From NCBI GenBank assembly GCA_019137255.1, contig WPDH01000003.1, positions 181 through 64,180 on the forward strand: 64,000 nt of DNA, read 5' to 3'. The notes beneath the pieces are model-generated. The model saw only the letters and a program-made list of their open reading frames with translations. It did not search any database and was not told the origin of the DNA. The number at the start of each line of letters is the position of its first letter. Within the stretch, counting starts at the first letter, position 1. Shown piece after piece: positions 58,395 to 64,000 of the stretch. A program made the position numbers and the translations under genes. The stretch comes from Corinectria fuckeliana. Its lineage: Eukaryota > Ascomycota > Sordariomycetes > Hypocreales > Nectriaceae.

Positions 58395-59981
58395 ATGGCC
58401 GACGTATCATTCGACTATTTTGACCACCCCCAGCAGAGGAAACAGGTATGTTCTAACCATTCGCTTTTCACTCTGAACTTGAAACCAATCCCCTCCAACC
58501 CCCCTCAATCCTATCCCGTCTCCTGCATTGTCTTGGCCCTCCTCTACCATTCACATGTCCCTTTCATACCCCATCCCACATCTCATTCAGCGATCCCATC
58601 CCCATTCTGGCTTATGCCGTAACCCGCACCACCCCTGCTCGTCTCCCCAGCTTGCATTCTGGGGCCTCGTTTTTATGGCACACATATGTTCCCCTCCTCC
58701 CCCCTCACCTCACCTCACCTCACTCTTCCTCTTCAGGCCTTGAGCAATCACTCGAGTCTATCCTATCCAAGCTTCACTATCCGCGATCTGTCTCGACTAT
58801 CCAATCTTGACAATCTCGTCTTGCCTTCCCGTCTTGTCATTCTTAATTATCACGCCAACCTCCTCCTCCACTAGCCCTGTTCCATCTATCCTATCCATCT
58901 TGAAATCCAGTTTCCTATCCAGCCCTCCATCTGCACCCACCTGCCGTCATCCCCACCATCTATCCTACCTTACCACACACACCTCAAGCCACACACCATA
59001 CCTTATACAAACCATTTGCATACATTCATCTTTGGCATCACGGCCTAACACCCCCAATAGAACCTGGGCCTTCCCCTCTCGCTGTACGACCCTGCCGACT
59101 TCAGCGGCGATTCGTCTCACTCTCCGGATTCTCCTCTCTCTCCCGTCTTCGCCAACCCCTACCAGCTGCCCGTCGCCAACGAGTGGGTCAGCTGGGACGA
59201 CAAGGCCACTCTATCTCCTGATCTCGACACGCTTCCCAAGCAGGAACCCTTTGAAGGCATTGACCTCTCCACTATTCCCTCCCGGAATAACAACATGGAG
59301 CTTAGCCCCGCCATCAACCCGCACGACCTCGCCGGCACTATCCCGGACGCCGTCCCCTTTGGCAGAGTCGGCCTGAACGACATTGACACTCAGCCTCTCT
59401 TCCAAACTCCCATGTCCTCCATCTCTCCCCAGCCTCACCAGCTTCAGAACTCCGCCATGACCAACACCAACGCCAACTCCAACCCCATGAACTCCGCCAA
59501 CATGGCTGCCAAGGACGCCCGGAACCGATATCCTTCGCGGAAACGCAAGTCCTCCGGCTCGGGCAGTACCTCTTCGCGCTCGTCGCCTTCGCCCCCTCCC
59601 GCAACCCGCCGCCACTGCTCTCCTCCTAAGAAGACGGCCCACAACATGATCGAGAAGCGCTACCGAACAAATCTCAACGACAAGATCGCCGCGCTGCGCG
59701 ACTCCGTCCCCGCGCTCCGCGTCATGGTCCACCGGTTAGAGCAGCAGGCCCCCGAGGGCGTCGAGGACGAACTCTGTGAGGAGGATCTCGGTGGCCTCGC
59801 GCCCGCTCACAAGCTCAACAAGGCCACCATCCTCAGCAAGGCCACCGAATACATCGCTCACCTCGAGAAGCAGAACAAGGGTCTCGCTCGCGAAAACAAC
59901 CAGCTCCGGAATCGTGTCGAGGGCTTCGAGATGCTCGTCATGAGCCGAGATCAGGCACCCCCCCCTGGGGTCTGGGCATAG
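58395..59981 (+). CDS. SREBP-type bHLH-zipper transcription factor
   Basis: Exon 1, 58395-58445 (MADVSFDYFDHPQQRKQ), is joined to exon 2, 59061-59981, by a 615-bp intron (GTATGT...AATAG, phase 0), giving 323 aa. A Pro/Ser-rich region precedes the basic helix-loop-helix starting near residue 211. The basic region reads HNMIEKRYRTNLNDKIAALR: tyrosine replaces the usual arginine, the signature of SREBP-class proteins. The loop is long and acidic (EDELCEEDLG), helix 2 is KLNKATILSKATEYIAHLEK, and a zipper-like NNQLRNRVEGFEM follows. There is no membrane segment, so it would not be membrane-released like SREBP-1; it resembles the shorter fungal SREBP-like bHLH regulators. Targets unknown. Confidence 0.88.
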
Positions 59982-62263
59982 ACTTCTTTTTTGCCTTCTA
60001 GGAAGAGGAATTTTGCGTACTCCCGTTGTTATGAATAATGATATCCTGGGAGATTTGTTTTTCTGGCGCACGAGAGGAAATGGAAGAGAATTTCTGCACT
60101 TATACATTGGCGTCTTGGAAGGCGTCGGCCTACGGGCCTTGATATTAAAATCTTGGGAAGTCTGGATAGCACATACCAATCTCCAATACGAATCCTTAAT
60201 ATTTGGTTCTCTCAAAGACGTCAGAATTTATTGCTTTTAAGATGCCGCTTGAATTTCTGATGTTCAACACAATTTGACTTTCTACGAGCAATCATCGTTG
60301 GAGCTACAAACACTAACAAAAAGCACACGCTGAGAATAGTTGAATGCGGTCACAGCCTCGCTGCTAATCGAGACCGAACTTCAGAACGGCGCGTTCGAGA
60401 CCTGCGCGTCGTCCCCCGGTGGATTATCGACAAAGGCCTATCTTCCAAGGCTGCCTTGGACGTATGTCAAGCTACAAGACGTGGGGTGATGGAGGCTCCA
60501 CGGCCGGGTTGGCGTCAGACCACCATGGGCCGGCGCTCAGGCTACCGGGCCCCGGGCGACGGGAATCGTTCCACTTCTCGGCGAGACGGTGTCGGCGGGC
60601 GCTAGGTTTGTGGAATGGAGGTCATGGGTTTTTAAGGCGTGGGGTGATGTGCTGGGATGCGATGGGGGTGCTTAACTGATGGGGCGTGTTAGTTGATCTG
60701 TGAGAAATGAGGGAAGAAATGGGAGGTTGAAGATGGAGTCGAAGGAGGATATGCCCGAGGGTTGTTGGTTGAGACGATGTAAGGGGAGGAGGGTTGGCTG
60801 TTATATGCAAGGGGGTATTCCCCTTACGCAACTCTTGTGGATGGTCTCAGGAACGGCATTTGTAGATGCATACGTAGTAGCTTCATGTAACCACGACCAT
60901 ATGCTACTAAGTAGTAGTAGGAATTGCATGTCAGAACGGGACACTAAAGGCAAACACACAGGAGCCTATTGGAAGCGAAGGCGGGTTATGTGAGGTTTGA
61001 AATGCGTCGAAATGGGTGCCTTACTGCTGGAGGCTGTCTTATAAATCTAGGTAAACATCTCGGAGCTAGAGGTCACCATTACCCTTTAGCAGTACTACTC
61101 TAAGCCACCCGTTACCCGAGATAGTGGAGAAGTCTGGTCTATTCTGGCAGTGGTGTTGCTTATCGATTGAAGAAAAATACTTGGAGGAGGATGAGTGGCA
61201 TCCCGGGTGGACAACCCAGCGACAACGTTCTCTCCAGATAAAGGAAATCACACAGCCTTGCCACGCTGGGAATCGAACGACGGAAATCCACTGTCACCAG
61301 CTGCATCTCTTTTTTTGAACTCTCAAGCTTCAGTGCGCAGGCGAGATAGTCCTTGTTCGTGATGTCGCAGAGAAAGTATGCATTGCCACTGCATGCACGC
61401 GCCCCACCCACATATGAGTACGTTTCGCGGGGTAGAGTCACCCCTGCAGCAGTGGCTTTAACAGGGGCACGGGCAGTGAATGAGCGAAGTGGTACAGCGA
61501 ACTGGCGCAATCAATGCGCTGGCAGCCTGGCACGCCAAAGAGCAAACCGACTTAACCTAAGCTAGTTTGGCCTTGATCCGTTCTACTTCGGATTTTAGGC
61601 ACCTAGTTTGCCTATGTAGCCTTGACAAAGCATAGCGGCAAGGCATACTGTAGGTACTGGCAAGCCGGGCCTGCCCAAGCAGAGGACGGGGATCGACGAC
61701 AGGGGGCGTGCTGTTTAGTGTAGTAGGGCTTGGTGCTGCCAAGGCCTTGCACTAAGCCTACGCGGCTAGGGCTGTTGGGGACGCATCGGTTGTGATGCTG
61801 CAAGCACGGAGGACACAACGATGACGCTGAGGTAGGACAGTAGGACAGCAGGACGGATGTTCGAGGGGAGAGAGGCGGCGGCTAGCCAATCGTCTACAGG
61901 CTGTACGGTTTGATGGTGGTTGTAGTGATGACTCAGGCCGGCGACAGGTTTTGGCTTGTGAACCCAGAGGCTCAGGCATCTGTTTGCGCAGCAGGCAGCA
62001 ACCGCCAACATCCAGGCATTTAAATATCACATCAACGCCCTGGGATCCTTCTCCTCTTCTCTCCTCCGCCACCTTCAGCCGCACTGCCACACATCGCTGC
62101 AGCAGGCAACGACACAAGTTCGCTATTCACTGCGCCGGTTCAGCTTACCCAGGCGACGCAGTGGCTTACTGTCCCCGCTGAGAGCACTTAGGCACCTCCT
62201 CATCTGATACCTGCTCACAGCCAAACTCGCTCATTCAAATAACCCCCCCCCGAAGCCGCCATC
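59982..62263. other. Gene-free interval and promoter of the VIT/vWA gene
   Basis: About 2.3 kb with only short unconserved frames. A weak tRNA-like string near 61260-61300 could not be folded into a cloverleaf. The region just before 62264 has a C9 run and GCCGCC close to the ATG. Confidence 0.5.
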
Positions 62264-64000
62264 ATGTATGGCCGTCACTCGAGGCCTCCGCCCTTCTGCG
62301 GATGCTTCATCATCATCGAGAAGGAACCCAAGTACCTCCCCCAGGTCAAGGTCGACGCCCACACAACCATCCTCGACACCACCTCCCGCACGACCCTCAC
62401 CCAGACCTTTGTCAACCCCAACAAGGACACCGCCCTCGACCACATCCGATACGTCTTCCCCCTCTATGATGGCGTCTCTGTTGTCGCCTTTACCTGCACC
62501 GTCGGCACCCGCGTCATCAAGGGCGTCGTCAAGGAGCGCCAGAAGGCCAAGCAGGTCTACGACGAGGCCACTGCCCGTGGCGAGGTAGCTGGTCTGTTGG
62601 AGCAGTCGCTTGAGGCTGCTGATGTGTTTGCCACCACTATTGGCAACGTGCCCGCTGGCGAGAAGATCAAGGTCGACATCACCTACCTCGGCGAGCTGAA
62701 GCATGATGCTGAAGTTGACGGCGTCCGCTTCACCATCCCTGACAACGTCGTCCCTCGCTACGGCGCTGCCCAGAGCCTGTCCTCCAGCAATGCCTGGTAC
62801 AAGGACGATGGCATCTCCATTACCGTCGATGTCGAGATGCCTGCTGGGTCTGCCATCAAGTCCATCCAGTCACCCTCTCATCCCATCTCTGTGTGTATCG
62901 GCACCACTTCCACAGCAGCATCTGCGGAGCCTTCGCTTCGGATGGCATCCGCAACACTCTCCCAGGGATTCGCCAGCCTAGACTATGACTTTATCGTTCG
63001 GGTTGTTGGCACCAAGCTTGGCGAGCCGGCCGCCTTTGTCGAGACGCACCCTACCATCCCCAACCAGCGCGCGCTCATGGCCACGCTCGTGCCCAAGTTC
63101 AAGCTGCCCACCGAAAGGCCCGAGATTGTCTTCATTTGTGATCGGAGTGCCAGCATGTCGAGAATAATCCCCGATCTCGTCGCCGCCCTCAACGTCTTCC
63201 TCAAGTCCCTGCCAGTCGGCATCAAGTTCAACATCTGCAGCTTTGGGTCCGACTTCGACTTCCTCTGGCGCAAGTCCAAGACCTACAGCCAGGAGTCTCT
63301 CGACGAGGCCGTTCGTCATGTCAAGGCGTTCAGCGCCAACTACGGCGGCACCGAGATGGTTAAGCCTCTCCGAGCGACGTTTGAACAACGGTACAAGGAC
63401 TTGAACCTCGAGGTCTTTCTCCTCACCGACGGCCAAATCTGGGATCAGGAGAGTCTCTTCGAGCTCGTCAACGCGAAGGTCGCCGAGACCAAGGGCGCCG
63501 TCCGTGTCTTTACTCTCGGCGTGGGGTCTGACGCCAGTAGTGCATTGATCGAGGGAGTTGCCCGTGCCGGTAATGGCTTTTCGCAGACAGTGGGCGACAA
63601 TGAGAAGATGGATAAGAAGGTGGTCCGCATGCTCAAGGGAGCTCTGTTCCCTCATATCACTGACTACGCCCTTGAGATCAAGTATGGAAAGTCCGAGACT
63701 AAGGCCGAAAATGACGACGATTTCGAGGTGGTTGAGAAAGTTCTGGACGCCCTCAGCATCAACACCCTCGTAGAGGAGGAAAAGGAGGCAGAGGAGGAGG
63801 AGCCCAAGGAAAAGATCTCGCTCTTCGATAACAAGCTGGACGATTCCGATGATGTCAAGCTGGCCGAGGCTCCCAACATCGACGCCGAGTACGATCATCT
63901 CCCGACCATTGCCGTCCCTCGATATCTCCAAACTCCCTCTGCGATTCTACCCATGTTCCCCTTCAACCGAACTACCGTCTACGTTTTGCTCTCGGATTCC
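62264..64000 (+). CDS. VIT and von Willebrand A domain protein, 3' end outside window
   Basis: Open from ATG 62264 to the last base (579 codons seen) with no stop or intron. The N-terminus carries a VIT domain (about residues 25-150; THIRYVFPL-like DHIRYVFPLYDGVSVVAF, KGVVKERQKAKQVYDEA, GNVPAGEKIKVDITYLGEL). The vWA domain starts near residue 286 with an intact MIDAS: D-R-S-A-S (293-297), Thr in YGGTEM and Asp in LLTDGQIWD. Acidic sequence follows (EEEKEAEEEEPKEK). The VIT+vWA pairing is as in inter-alpha-trypsin inhibitor heavy chains, but fungal members lack a signal peptide (none is seen here) and are intracellular with unknown role. The C-terminus is missing. Confidence 0.9.
   Translation, partial: MYGRHSRPPPFCGCFIIIEKEPKYLPQVKVDAHTTILDTTSRTTLTQTFVNPNKDTALDHIRYVFPLYDGVSVVAFTCTVGTRVIKGVVKERQKAKQVYDEATARGEVAGLLEQSLEAADVFATTIGNVPAGEKIKVDITYLGELKHDAEVDGVRFTIPDNVVPRYGAAQSLSSSNAWYKDDGISITVDVEMPAGSAIKSIQSPSHPISVCIGTTSTAASAEPSLRMASATLSQGFASLDYDFIVRVVGTKLGEPAAFVETHPTIPNQRALMATLVPKFKLPTERPEIVFICDRSASMSRIIPDLVAALNVFLKSLPVGIKFNICSFGSDFDFLWRKSKTYSQESLDEAVRHVKAFSANYGGTEMVKPLRATFEQRYKDLNLEVFLLTDGQIWDQESLFELVNAKVAETKGAVRVFTLGVGSDASSALIEGVARAGNGFSQTVGDNEKMDKKVVRMLKGALFPHITDYALEIKYGKSETKAENDDDFEVVEKVLDALSINTLVEEEKEAEEEEPKEKISLFDNKLDDSDDVKLAEAPNIDAEYDHLPTIAVPRYLQTPSAILPMFPFNRTTVYVLLSDS

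Noticed and set aside
61240..61310. tRNA-like T-loop string on the minus strand
   Set aside because: The flanking bases do not form a T-stem and no acceptor or anticodon stem could be drawn.

Overview
The window is a gene-moderate stretch of a filamentous ascomycete (Pezizomycotina, probably Sordariomycetes) chromosome. The evidence is short GT-AG introns of about 50-80 bp with CTAAC-like branch sites, fungal-only families (Zn2Cys6 and C2H2 regulators, a BtgC-type GH17 glucanase, a BIM1/X325 copper protein, DUF3716), long pyrimidine-rich leaders, and one AT-rich block with the hallmark of repeat-induced point mutation (RIP). I cannot name the species. Spliced models were built by hand; each exon join was checked for reading frame and splice consensus.

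Layout. 2.0-7 kb: a poly-Q C2H2 regulator and a low-complexity hypothetical protein, both +. 7.3-14 kb: SPT8 of the SAGA complex and a UPF1-like NFX1-finger helicase, both -. 16.4-17.6 kb: a poorly resolved DUF3716 locus (-). 18.6-18.8 kb: a MITE-like inverted-repeat element. 19.0-20.2 kb: a twice-frameshifted phosphotransferase (-). 20.5-22.9 kb: a Zn2Cys6 regulator (-) that needs a 4-nt microexon and a GC-AG intron. 22.9-31.4 kb is almost gene-free apart from one small hydrophilic protein (-). 31.4-36.8 kb: a membrane-anchored GH17 glucanase (+), a hypothetical protein (-) and an SRR1-like protein (-). 38.5-46 kb: a BIM1-like secreted copper protein (+), Doa1/Ufd3 (-) divergent from a STRAP-like WD40 protein (+), and a hypothetical protein (-). 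48.5-53.5 kb: a 5,048-bp AT-saturated element with 151-bp terminal inverted repeats and a 9-bp target duplication, read as a RIP-destroyed Mutator-like (MULE) transposon. 58.4-60 kb: an SREBP-type bHLH regulator (+). 62.3-64 kb: a VIT/vWA protein (+) cut off by the window end.

Most genes are unrelated housekeeping or regulatory genes. I see no biosynthetic cluster, no tRNA or rRNA, and no CRISPR. The most unusual signals are the dead transposon (near-total loss of CpA/TpG, with palindromic 11-mers dispersed through it), the 4-nt exon inside a zinc-cluster codon, and two identical C12 tracts just after both 5' splice sites of the SRR1-like gene.
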